NCBI GenBank assembly: GCA_963556495.2 | Contig: OY747711.1 | Location: 34,696,914-34,760,913 of the forward strand | Direction of reading: 5' to 3' | Origin: Valencia hispanica | Lineage: Eukaryota; Chordata; Actinopteri; Cyprinodontiformes; Valenciidae | DNA length: 64,000 nt | In this document: positions 22,813-33,515 of the stretch, one piece after another | Layout of the letters: every line of letters starts with the position of its first letter | How positions within the stretch are numbered: position 1 is the stretch's first letter | Notes under the pieces: generated by a model | What the model saw: the letters and a program-made list of their open reading frames with translations, nothing else | Databases searched by the model: none | What the model was told of the DNA's origin: nothing | Position numbers and translations under genes: made by a program

Positions 22813-25800
22813 TCACAAACTTGAAAAAAAAGGTTGTAACTGACACATGAAATGATAAAACCAGGCCTCAGAACGATCCACCAGACAGGCTGTCCACTCG
22901 TTCACAGTGACCTTCTTGTTCTTGTTGCGATCACAAGACCTGCGAATACAGCACATTATGGCGTGAGTCAATATGCAAATGACTCCATAAAATGGCACTT
23001 TCAGCTAATTTCGGCGATGTGCGCTCTTTATATTTCAACCACAGAACTAGAAATTTGCATGGAGACAGAAAGGAATGCATCAGTGAAGTATCAGTGAAAA
23101 CAGGCTGAGACTGGCAAAACACAGCTGTCATTGTCTTTGAGTTCACTGTGCTGCCTTATCTCTGAAGGGTACTCCTTCATTTTGTGTTAATCCGTGAGCG
23201 GCAGGGGACACAATGGGTAATAAACATTATCATTGCTGCGAATGGCTTGACATTGACACAGACAGCCCCACTGCCATGAAACCTGTCACTGAAGACTAGC
23301 ACAGGGAACGGGGGGGGGGTGAATGGAAAAGTGGATTGTAGAGAAATAGCACTTGGTAAGATGACAGGAGAGATAAAATGAAGGGCAGATTGACCTAGGA
23401 AGTGGATAAAAGTGAGCTAAAAAGGAAACAGAAGGTAGTTAAGAGGAGGAAACGGGGAGAGGAAATGGTAAAGAAAGAGCAAGTTAATAGAGAAATTGTG
23501 TGGTCATATGAGATCAGCAGGGAGGGTGAGAGAGAATGCATGGCCATGGAGGATGGATGGATGACATGCAGAGAGAACAGCATGGTGGGAGGTGCAACTT
23601 GATCAGAGTGTGTGTGTGTGTGTGTGTGGGAGGGGGGGCAATGCCCAATGATACATTTAAACCTTGGTATATTGGTGATTAGCTGCAAAATAACATATTG
23701 CAAGAGACAGAAGGTTTCCACCATGAACCTCTGTGTGACATGAGGTCATGACAACATGAACATATGAACAAAGTTACATTTAGATCATAATTAAATATGT
23801 TTTCCAGTGATCTTAGCTGGTTGATAAAAAAATATATACGTTTTGAAGTTATAAAAAGTGCTATAAAATAAAAAATATAAGAGGAACGTGTTTTAAGAAT
23901 TTGTAAATGAGTATAGATGGGACTAACAGGAAAAATGGTGTAGCACAGTGCTCCAAAGGCATTTTCTTGTAATATAGCTTCCTGAGGTCCCTCCAGCTCA
24001 ACTTTCCATCTTTGTTCTTGTCCAGTAAGGTAAATCTTTCCTAAAGACAGAAAAAGAGAGAAGTAGAAATAAGAAACCTATTGTTCTTTTCTGCGTTTTA
24101 ATAATTTACTATTGCAGTTACTAAAATAAAGCTTATATAGAAAGTAAAGCTCAATTTATTAAAAGTCATCATTTCTAAAGAGTGCAGTTAACTTGTGCAT
24201 CTCAAGGATCTATTCTCAGACTACTGGCGTTTTTAATTTACATAAATTATCTGACGATGTATTTTCTTATAAGATCTGATTTCTGTTCATCTCGTTAAGG
24301 AAACAAATGGCCAGCTTCAAATAGTTTTGAAGAGTTTGCCCAAAACATTTACAGACCTACATACTCCTTTCGCCATGCTCTTAATCTTGTGCTAGACTTA
24401 TGGTGTGGAGTTTTCAAAAATAACAGTAATTCCTCACAACTCTGTCCTGTCTAAGCATTTTTAACAAGCTTTGAGTTTAATCTAGCCAAGTACAGTGTTC
24501 ATGAGATAAGATTTCCTTATCCCACAGCATCATCAGATAATGGTGTAACAACTTTGAACCTGTTTTACTGTTTTTCTCCTCAGTACAACAAAACACCGCA
24601 GAGAGCGAGAGCAGCAACCTGATTTCTACCCAGTCACAAAATGATTGTCTAGTTGATAGTGTTACAATTTCTCTTCATTAGCTCGCTGTTATATTCACAA
24701 TAGAATTTAAAAAGCTCCTTCTCAAAATTAAAGCTCTTACTAATCAAGCTCCACTCCTATGGAATCACCTCTCAGTTTTTGTCTGTGAAACAGACACCCT
24801 GCAGCCTGGAAATGATAACGCCTATAATTAGAGATAGGAACTATCTCTGTTGTAATGTAGCTAAACCCATCTGTTTAGAGCTGCCTTTGAGTAAGTGATA
24901 AATAATAGCTGGAATGTCATATGTTTAAATGTTATGTGTCTCTAATGTTCTGTTTTATGCTTTTACTGTTAGTTTTTTGCTGCTTGTATTTTATACCATA
25001 ATCACCCAAAGCACCTTGAATTGCATTGTTGTTGAAAGTGTGCTATACAAATAAAGTTGCCTTGCCTTGCCTATAGGCTTAGGCTGTTGGAAGATGAACT
25101 GACCACTTTTACTCACTTTGCTACTTCCTACTACTATCCTTCAAATATGCATCATCTGTCATTATTGCTGCCGCAACTTCATGTTCTCCTTTTGTTATTT
25201 CTCAGCATAGAAATTACACTTGGCATGGCGTTACTGTTATGCTGTGACATCTTCCTGGAGATAGCCATCGCTGAGCTAATGGTTATGTCATGTTATTTCT
25301 CTATAGGAGATACACTGGAAAAGCATTTATACCTCTTGAACTTTAAAAAAAAAAAAGAATTCACTTTACAGCCACACATTTTACTCAGTTTATTGGGATT
25401 TTATGTGATAGACCAACACAGGGTAAGATAAATTGGTGATGTGAATGGAAAAGTATACATGGTTTTCTATTTTCTTTTTCTACAGTTAAAACCTGCGAGA
25501 TGTAGCACATTGACATCCATCCCCCTTTGCTCTGATACCCCTTCAACAAAGCAAGTGCAAAAGAAATTGCCCTCAGACCTTGCCTATTTTGTAAATAGAG
25601 TCCATCTGCATGTAAATTGGTCTCAGTGTACATATGTTGTGTGAAGGTCTTAGATGTTTATGAGAGAACAATATCAACAAAATAATGTCACAGGCTTTGT
25701 ATACCTCAGGAACCACTGAGGTACCACGTCATCATTCAAAAAGGAAAAAATATAGCACAACTGCAAACTGAAATATAACTCTATCTCACACTCTTCAGAT

Positions 25801-28800
25801 TTTTATGTGTAAAAAAAAATCTCAGAAAACCCTATTTCTTTTTTTTTTTTTTCACCTGCTTCCCAATTATGCACTAACTTTTGTGTTGGTCCAGCACATA
25901 AAATCCTATTAAGATACATTTCTTGTAATGTGAAGAAAATGGGAAAACCCTATAATACTTGTGCACTGTATCATTTTAAAGATTTTTTAGATATTACCTC
26001 AAGGCCTACAAAGTATTCTAAAAATAACTTAAAATATAACATTTATAATACTTTAAAAGCTTCTGTTCTTTTACATAATGTATCACTTTCCATATATTGA
26101 AAATAATGCATAGCTTTTCATTTAATTTATTTTACGCTGTGGAGATCAAGGTTGCAGGAGAGAGGTTGTTAAGTTATCTCTCTTTCATCATTGTATTGAA
26201 TAATTCAGTGAATATTGACCAAACCCTATTTATGCATTGTGTTCCTGAGAGCCCCTATCTCAGTTTGTGGGCAACCAGGCCACAAGCAACAGAAGACCTT
26301 ACCACTTACAGTTGGTTGTTAGCATCGATCAGTCACTAGACAGTGCACAAAGGGCAGCAGCATAGTGGTGGTGTCTGTTGTAAAAAACAACTTTGTGTTT
26401 GGCGTAGGGTTACACTGGGAGGGAAAGGGATCTCTTAGCATGCTGTTCTTCTAGTTTTAGTTTCTTATGTGATCCAATTTGTGGTTGATATTGATTTGCA
26501 TTGTGTCATCATTGGCTGATGTTATCATAGACAATAAATCACATTTTTTGCTTTACAAAGGCCTCCTCCTCTTCTCTGAGTCTGCTGCTTTTGGTCACTT
26601 CAAACAAAAAGTTTGACCTTTGCCAGTTGTGTCCTCTGGGCATGGCTGAGACAGGTTTGTGGAGGAGCTGTAGGTGTATAGGACTCCCCCATGCGCCTCA
26701 GGAGAAGAAACCAGTCCAGGAGACGATATGGAAACTGGCCTAACTCTTCCTCAGTGCATTCGCTCTTGGGGACTGATAAAGGGGAATAAGAGAGCTAATT
26801 TAGAAAGCTGAAGAGCACTGTGGAAAATCAGTGATATATTGAATGTTATGTGTGTTTACCAAAACAGGGTCCTGTGTGAGCCACTCCAGTGCGGCGTCTT
26901 TTCCTACAGGCTTCTTTGTGAAGCAAACACTCATTCCCATAGGTCTTCCCCAGAACACTGCACACTGGTGCCCTCTGCCTGATGGAACACGTCAGCACCC
27001 ACATGGATCACAAAGTGTGCAGCTAAAACACTATAGTCTACAGAAAGTAGTGGACAATCGCAGGTGGAAGGAACATGACACATGGGTATAGATTTTTTTT
27101 GTCCATGCAAAAATCTGAAAATTATAGCATAGATTTGTATTTAGCCTCCAGTTAATCTAAAACCTGAAAATTTAATCTAGTCCATGAACCTGTCTTCTGA
27201 AGTTACCTAGAAAATAAATAGTCCATGTTTTTGTAGTTTAAATACAGCTGTAAAAGAAATACAGCTGTTCTGTGAAAGTCTGGGAGAACATTCGGAAACA
27301 AAAAGCAGCATGATGACCACAAGACACACCTTATAAGTCAGGGATAAAGTTTTGGAGAAAATGTGGAGAAACCATTCAGGGGACAGCAAATGCTCAAACA
27401 AGTGCTCTGGTCAGATAAGATCCAAATTACACTTGTATACAAAACAATCACTGAACATCACTTTAAATACATCATCCTCACAGTGAAACATGGTGGTGGC
27501 AGAAACATGCTATGAGAGAATGCTTTTCTTTAGTGGGAAAACGGAAACAGGCTATCTTGGAAGAAAACCTGCAAAGGACCTGAGACTTGGGTGGAGGTTC
27601 AATTTCCAGTGGGGCTCTGACCCTAAACATCCAACCCAAGAAACAAAACAAGGGTTTAAATCAAAATATATTTAAGCATTAGATGACCGGTATAATAAAA
27701 ATGTCTAGACCTAACCTCTAGTGACAATATGCAGGATGACTTAGAATACTCCATCAGAAACATGGCAAAAAGCACTAGATGTGCGAGCTTGTAGAGGCAT
27801 ACCCCGAAAGACATACAGCTCTGATTGCAGTCAAAGGTAATCTTATAAAATATTGAATCTGGGACAAAACACAAACAAAAATCCATAACACACCTTCCAT
27901 GTCATAGCTTTGCAATATTTTGTGTTTGGTTATACCATTAAATTAAAATAAAATACACATTTTTGAGTGTGTACTGACAAGATCAAGGTAAATGAACACT
28001 TTGGCAAGTATCTACTTATGAGACAGATTGACAAATGTAAAGTCAGTGAAATGACAGAGATTTGATTATTGCAGTAAATAACACCAAATAGTAAAAGGTT
28101 TGTAGGTCAGTTAAAATGTAGCGTCTGGTTTTTACCGTGGGCAGGACTGTGGACAAACACACTTGGGTATAAGAATCCCCTTTTCCTGAACAACCTGGCA
28201 CCAAGATCCAACAGGACTGTGGCATTTTAGCAGCTCGCAAAGCTTTTCTGAAAGAGAAAAAAACACCTTACATTTTCTCCGTTTTAAATAACTGACAATT
28301 TTCATGAAATACAACTTTCAGTGCTGATTCTTCCCTGAGGGAAGATTTAAGTAACATGTCGAGATTGCGTTGAAATAAAAAGTATAATGACTATAAAATC
28401 AAGGAAAGAATGAGTAACACAAAACAACATTATTTTTATGTCTTATCATGTCACAATGTGTTCTTTCTAAACAATATAATACACCATAAATAATACCAAC
28501 ACTTTTCTAAACATAGTAGTCTGTGCTCATAATCTGATACCCTCTTTTATCATTGCACATTTTTTGCTGCACTTAAAAGTTCCAGAACACCAGAAAAAAA
28601 AAACAGAAAAACATTACTCGAATAATAATTCAAGAACAGATGAGAACCAAAGTCATTGATATCTATCAGTTTGGAAGGTGTAACAAAGGCAGTTTTAAGG
28701 CTTTGGGACTCTAGAGAACCACAGTGAGTGCCAATAGTTACAAATGAAGAAACATGGCATTGAACAGTGGAGAACTCTCCCAGGAGTGATGGCCTACCAA

Positions 28801-30328
28801 AGTTATTTCAAGAGCACATCAGCAACTCATCTAGGAAGGGCACAAAAAACTCAGTAAGTCTTAATGTGAAAATCACTGCTGAGAAAACAAAGGCTCATCT
28901 CACATTTGCCAAAAACATATTTATGATCACCGAGACTTTTGGACTCAGTAGATTAAGTAGTCCAGATCAAAATCTATAATTGAATTCAACTGAGAACATG
29001 TGGCATGAACTTAAACGAGCTGTTCATGCTTGAAAGTCCTTCAGTGTGGCTGAAGTAAAACAATTCTGCAAAGAAGAGTGGGCTAAAATTCCTCCATAGC
29101 AATGTAAAAGAGTCATTGGCACTTATCACAAACATTTTATGCCAATTGTTGCACTCCAGGGTAGGAGGCCAGAACCTTTTGGTACAGGGCCAGGTTGCTA
29201 GATCCTCCCAATAAATTAAATCAGTATTTGTAAACAGTTTTTTGTGATAACTTTGGTTATCATTGTCTTATTTTGATTTTAGAAGTTTGTTTAATCTGAA
29301 GCATTTCAGTATGACAGCTAAGCAAAACCAAAAGAGATCTGTAATGAGGGCATTACTTTTTCATAACACTGCAGAAGAGTAAGTCATGGGCTTTAATCTG
29401 TTTATATTGGCATGCAGATAATGCTTTGCTAAATGATCTTTATTATTAAAGCAAGATGATAATCTTAACTGTAGGTATTTTTAATGAGTGCTTGTCTTTG
29501 AAAAAAAAATTATTTAACTTTTTGGTTTCCTCTGTGGGGGGTAAGTAAATTGCCTGTCTTTTCTGATTCTACGTGTTTATTAAAGTATGAAGACCAGTTA
29601 GGATGAACCATATGTTGAAATTTGAGCATTTTATATGCTGTAACCATAAAAAAAGTATTTTTCTTTTTTTGTTTTACACAAAAAGTTTGTTATTGCTCAT
29701 TCTTAACTTTAGATAACTTTTTCATAACCGACATGCAGTCACAAATGGCTTCCCTTTACTGTTGGATCTTACCTGGGTCCACTCTACCAATGTATGGTGT
29801 GAGTCTCTCCTCAGCTTGTCTCTGTCTGCGCTGAGCTCTGCCTCCCTGAGCCACAAAGACATATAGTTTGCATACGTCAAAAAAATATCCAAGATAATAA
29901 TGAAAATAATATGTATTCTGTCTCCATTGGATGAATTGCAAGATTCTTTGTACTCTAAGCCAGACGCACATCTGCCCCCCAAAAGTTTTCCAGATCACAT
30001 GCAGGTGACTTAGTGCTTGAGCCGGGGTTCCATAACTTGTATTTTTATTATAAAACCTGTAACCAAACAATCCTGATAGCTGGAGCAGCAAACAGGTGAT
30101 CTAAAGAATGGTTTACCTGTAATTGCTGATGTAATCACAGCCATGAAGAGTTTTTAGGTCACAAAAACAACATAATTTACATTTTCCCTCATAACATGAG
30201 CCAAACTGGTTGTTTCCAAACCATTTGAGAAAATCTGTTTTTGGTGTATAATCACTTTTAGAAAGACTTACCATGGCTGCAAAAGGGTAAATAAGGAGAA
30301 AGAAAACAAGCATCAAGCTCAGCTTCAT
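22813..30328 (-). CDS. SPARC-family secreted protein (follistatin/Kazal plus EF-hand EC domain), 7 coding exons
   Basis: Coding exons: 30328-30272, 29845-29773, 28247-28136, 26978-26860, 26772-26618, 24040-23928 and 22939-22813 (stop). All introns are GT-AG and every junction keeps frame (phases 0,1,2,1,0,2), giving 251 residues. Residues 1-19 are a signal peptide (MKLSLMLVFFLLIYPFA). Residues 20-46 are a basic, glutamine-rich linker. Residues 47-119 hold ten cysteines spaced as a follistatin-like domain, with the Kazal part PVCSVLGKTYGNECLLHKEA. Residues 121-251 resemble the SPARC EC domain: ECTEEELGQFPYRLLDWF, EF-hand 1 at 179-190 (DKNKDGKLSWRD), then MPLEHCATPFF and EF-hand 2 at 213-224 (DRNKNKKVTVNE). 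SPARC relatives are extracellular calcium- and collagen-binding regulators. This one is shorter (SPARC about 300) and lacks the acidic N-terminal domain. Which paralogue it is remains unknown to me. Confidence 0.88.
23608..23628. repeat. short (GT)n tract
   Basis: About ten TG units, in the last intron of the SPARC-like gene. Confidence 0.75.
24180..25078 (+). mobile_element. LINE relic, 3' region (L2-like, CCTTG tail)
   Basis: It ends with 'aaagcaccttgaattgcatt', 'gtgctatacaaataaagttg' and the pentamer tail (CCTTG)n at 25060-25075, a well-known 3' end of a teleost LINE. Upstream, 'ctcaaggatctattctcaga' and 'aagctccactcctatggaat' resemble the end of the reverse-transcriptase reading frame, but the frame is broken. 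Lies in an intron of the SPARC-like gene. Confidence 0.6.
25378..25965. mobile_element. non-autonomous Tc1 derivative (about 0.6 kb)
   Basis: The left end 'tttattgggattttatgtga' with 'tagaccaacaca' is mirrored at the right end by 'tgtgttggtccagcacataa' and 'aatcctatta'. These are the terminal repeats of the Tc1 family whose transposase relic lies at 27.1-28.0 kb. The middle has no transposase sequence, only non-coding filler. Intronic in the SPARC-like gene. Confidence 0.65.
27090..27985 (+). pseudogene. Tc1 element relic
   Basis: Recognisable blocks of a common teleost Tc1: 'gaaacatggtggtggcag' (the KHGGGS block) near 27485, 'gaagaaaacctgcaaagg' and 'ctctgaccctaaacatcc' near 27560-27630, and 'tttgtgtttggttataccat' near 27920 towards the terminal repeat. 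It has many stops and large gaps. Located in the intron between the follistatin and Kazal exons of the SPARC-like gene. Confidence 0.65.
28545..29215 (+). pseudogene. Tc1 element relic, internally deleted
   Basis: 'ggctttgggactctagagaa' with 'ccacagtgagtgccaatag', 'ctcccaggagtgatggccta' and 'ctcatctcacatttgccaaa' are successive parts of a Tc1 transposase gene. A following 'gaacatgtggcatgaactta' corresponds to the ENMWHEL-type block after the catalytic E. Pieces between them are missing. In an intron of the SPARC-like gene. The same family appears at 39.7-40.3 kb. Confidence 0.65.
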
Positions 30329-30342
30329 GACTGAGACATCCA
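30272..30342 (-). promoter_or_regulatory. start-codon exon of the SPARC-like gene
   Basis: The acceptor TTTTTATTGCAG precedes 30342. Fourteen untranslated bases lead to the ATG at 30328 (context GTCATGA, purine at -3). The donor ATG|GTAAGT follows at 30272. An upstream in-frame extension exists in genomic DNA but crosses the splice acceptor, so the 30328 ATG is chosen: it places the hydrophobic signal sequence right at the N-terminus. Confidence 0.75.
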
Positions 30343-30812
30343 CTGCAATAAAAAGGGACATATAAGTTAAATATAGGCTACCCATAGAAGGGAGATAAAT
30401 TCAGCCCTAGTTCACTGTGTTCTGGAAACTGTGATTATGACTTCAAACTTTGTAGAACATGTTAGAAAAGATACGTTACTATTTTACTTTGTTTTATAAG
30501 GACTATATTGAGCTTTCCCATTCATCAATTGGATATGAGTTTGGATCAACAAAATTATGTTGTGGTGTAATGAATGGTTTAGTGAGGTTAATAGATTAAG
30601 TTTTCTCCTTTCGTCTGTTGTGGTTTAATTTACTATTACTTCAATCTAATAATACAACAGGCAACAATGTGGCGCACTGAGGCTCCAGAAAAACCACAAA
30701 AAGTAATCTTCTATCACAGAGGAATGAGAGCATTGCCTTACACTGAGTCCTCAAACAGTTAAATTTCTTTCTTTCTATACTACTTTGATAAAAAATAAAG
30801 AAAGAAACTTAC

Positions 30813-30930
30813 CAGGGACCCCTGTTCCACCTTTCTATTGCTGCTCTTCTTCACCTTGTCTCCAGATACTTCTTTTCTCTCCTTGTCTCCCCTCCTCCTT
30901 TCAGGATGTGTTGAAACTTTTCACTTTCTT
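30813..30930 (-). other. probable 5' untranslated exon of the SPARC-like gene
   Basis: A strong donor GGTCCCTG|GTAAGT ends at 30813 on the minus strand, 470 bp upstream of the acceptor of the start-codon exon. TATA-like sequences on the minus strand at about 30947-30956 (AAATATATATG) and 31003-31010 (TTATATAG) could set the start site, so the right edge is approximate. Confidence 0.45.
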
Positions 30931-32213
30931 CTCTGTTTGATCCATCTGCATATATATTTTTCACATCTTTGCTCTATGTAAACTTTTTTTTGCTGCTTTG
31001 ACGTGTCTATATAACCCCTTCCAGAGAGTGAATATGAGGAGAATGTTTTTATGAGAGGTAGATGGTATTCATTGCAGTTAGGACTGGTCCACAATGTGAT
31101 TTATGAACTAGAGAAATCATGTGGTCGGACTTCTTTTTGCTCTTTTTTTTCTTTAACACTTCTAATATATCCCAGACAATCAGAGGCATGAAACATGGCA
31201 TTAAAAGGAAGGAATGTGAAGAGAAGGACGCTGAAAATGTGAACTTTGACTGGCAAATAAAGCTGCAATGCTACCCTCTAGTGGTTATATTAGTGGATAA
31301 CAGCTCAACCATAAGTAGGAGAAACATAATCTAAGGTCAACTTTCCAGGTAGTAGTTTTATTTTCATTCTGTAATGTGAGTTCTTTTGGCTTTTATGTCA
31401 GCTTATTATTATTCCTTCTAGCACATTTAAAAAAAATATTTCTGGAAAAATTCTTCCTAAGTAAACTTGTCTTGTGCACAGTAAGGTCTGAATATTAAAT
31501 TGCAGACAAAACACATAGGACATTAAACACCAAGTTTTTATATCTACAGTCTTTTAATCTGTTTTCAGGATAATTTAGCTTTGGCCCTTTGTCTTTGCCT
31601 TTTCACACCGGCATTAAAAAGGATCCAAACTCAGAGATTAAACCAGTGTTGTGTCTAAAGTCAACTGGCAGTTTACAGAAGAACCATTTGTGTCTTTAGA
31701 CACTTTGTTCCATACAGCACATTTCATTCTCATTTCTCTTTTTGTACATACAAGATAAATAATGAAGATAACACTGTTTTACTAGTTTTTTCGGCTTTGT
31801 GTATTCACAGAGTGTTTTTACAATCTATCAACAACTTTCTAATTGAACTCTGCCAAGGTTTTATCAGTGCTAGCCCAATACTGTTAATACAACTCCTGGC
31901 AAAAAAAAGAGAAAAGAAAATAAAAACAAACAATTAAAAAGATAAACAAATCATATAAAAATTGAATCCTTAATCCAGGAATATTTCTTATGTATTTTTT
32001 ATTAACCAACTAAATGTCATCAGGCAGAAAAGTTGCAATCCCTACTTCTGGTACTTCAAGTAAGTTTTTTTTACATTGCAGCAAAGAATAAAATGAAATA
32101 AACAAAGTAAAATTAACATAAAACTCAAAATAAAGTGAACAAAATAGAAAACAAACAAACAAATGCAATGTATGTTTCTCTGTTAAATAAGAAAAAGGTT
32201 CAATGTCATGTTG

Positions 32214-32280
32214 TAAATATATTATATATATTGTATATTATAATATATTATATATATTATAAATATATATATCTACATAT
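32214..32280. repeat. (AT)-rich low-complexity tract
   Basis: Imperfect TATA/ATAT runs. Confidence 0.8.
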
Positions 32281-32879
32281 TTATCTAAACATCCTGTTGT
32301 CCAGATGTGAGTGAAGCTCCTTGGTGGTCTGCCACAATATCCCTAAAATGTTCTTTTTATTTGCTGTTTAATAAGGTCAGCTAGTTGTTTTATTTTAAAC
32401 TGAAAATGAATTTAATAAAATTGAAACTCTGAAATAGATAAAAAAAATAAAATTTTTAAGACATTTTTATTGGTGTTCTTTTCTTCCTACGAAAAATAGA
32501 ATAAAATCTGGCAGGATATAATCACTCCTATTAAAGGATGTTGTTTACTTTGGAGAAAAAAATTACATTTGATGAAAAAGAAGAAATAAAAAAAATCTTA
32601 GAATGAATGAAGCTAGTTGATTTAAATATTTACCATACTTTTCTTTTCTGCTTTACATTAATTAATTTAGCTACAAAGTAGTATGCAATCCCTACACCTT
32701 GAGGGTGGTGTACTTTGCAGCAAAAATAGCAAAAAGTTAACAAAAATGTTTACAAAACAATTCACATCACAAAGGATTTAAGTTCACTAGCTTTCAGTAT
32801 TGTAATGTAGCCTACTATTTACAATGGCCTAGAAACCTTTCATGAAAAAAAAAACCATGAAACAAACCTATGGAGTCAC

Positions 32880-33056
32880 ATTCCCCATTAGGCGTGGAGG
32901 AGCTGTCGGATTAGCGTGCCCCGTCACCAGAGGCCAGGCTGAGGCTGACAGCTCTAAGCACCGCCCAGCTGGGGAAGAGGAGGTCGGATGTCGGAATGAG
33001 AAACTGCTGCTGCTGCTGCTATGGGGAGTCCGGTGCTGCTCTACTGTATCGTGTAG
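32880..33056 (+). other. ccser2: candidate promoter-proximal 5' UTR exon of ccser2
   Basis: A locally GC-richer island in an AT-rich region, with several CG dinucleotides and a (GCT)n run at 33005-33020. It ends in a donor-like GTGTAG|GTAGCT at 33056/33057. The next transcript-like segment is 33362-33515. It lies upstream of the first ccser2 coding exon on the same strand. The assignment to ccser2 is by position only; the left edge is unknown. Confidence 0.35.
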
Positions 33057-33361
33057 GTAGCTTATTCACAAATTACTGTGTAGTTTGGTCTTTTTTTTTT
33101 TTTTACGACCACTTCTCTTCCTTCAGTCTACGGACCTCTGTTTTAAGTCCATTTAATAGCTGTCAGATGAAAACTAACGGAGCCCAAACATAGCGTCGCC
33201 TTTTTAAAACCATTTAGAAATATTTGACAACAACACTAACTACTTTCTAGGAGTAAGCGTTTGATTTATCAGACTTTCATTCTGACTGCCTCTAGCTGGG
33301 TTGTTTTGATTGATTGGGAAACGCATATGATTGCTTGATGCTTGTCATTGAACTTCTGCAG

Positions 33362-33515
33362 GCGAGTCCAACTTCATCACTGCATCTCAGCGTGTTTTAA
33401 ACAGAAAGTCAGAGATTAACTTCCGCTACGCTGCAGATTTTTCTTTAGAAGAAAACAAGTGGACTGCTTGCTCACAGTAACGTGGATTCAATGCTAGAGG
33501 CATAATCTAATTAAG
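33362..33515 (+). other. ccser2: candidate non-coding exon (5' UTR) of ccser2
   Basis: Preceded by the acceptor TTGAACTTCTGCAG and followed by a strong donor TTAAG|GTAAGC. The 154 bases between have no long reading frame. The spacing from the island at 32.9 kb fits a second untranslated exon. RNA evidence would decide. Confidence 0.35.

Larger units (their letters stand above)
30329..32879. other. intergenic space between two divergent genes
   Basis: Contains the probable 5' exon and promoter of the SPARC-like gene (30.8-31.0 kb) and otherwise very AT-rich DNA, with an (AT)-rich tract at 32214-32280. No coding sequence. Confidence 0.5.

Noticed and set aside
29756..30091. 111-residue minus-strand open frame
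   Set aside because: Reads through an intron acceptor of the SPARC-like gene; only its last part overlaps the real exon 29773-29845.
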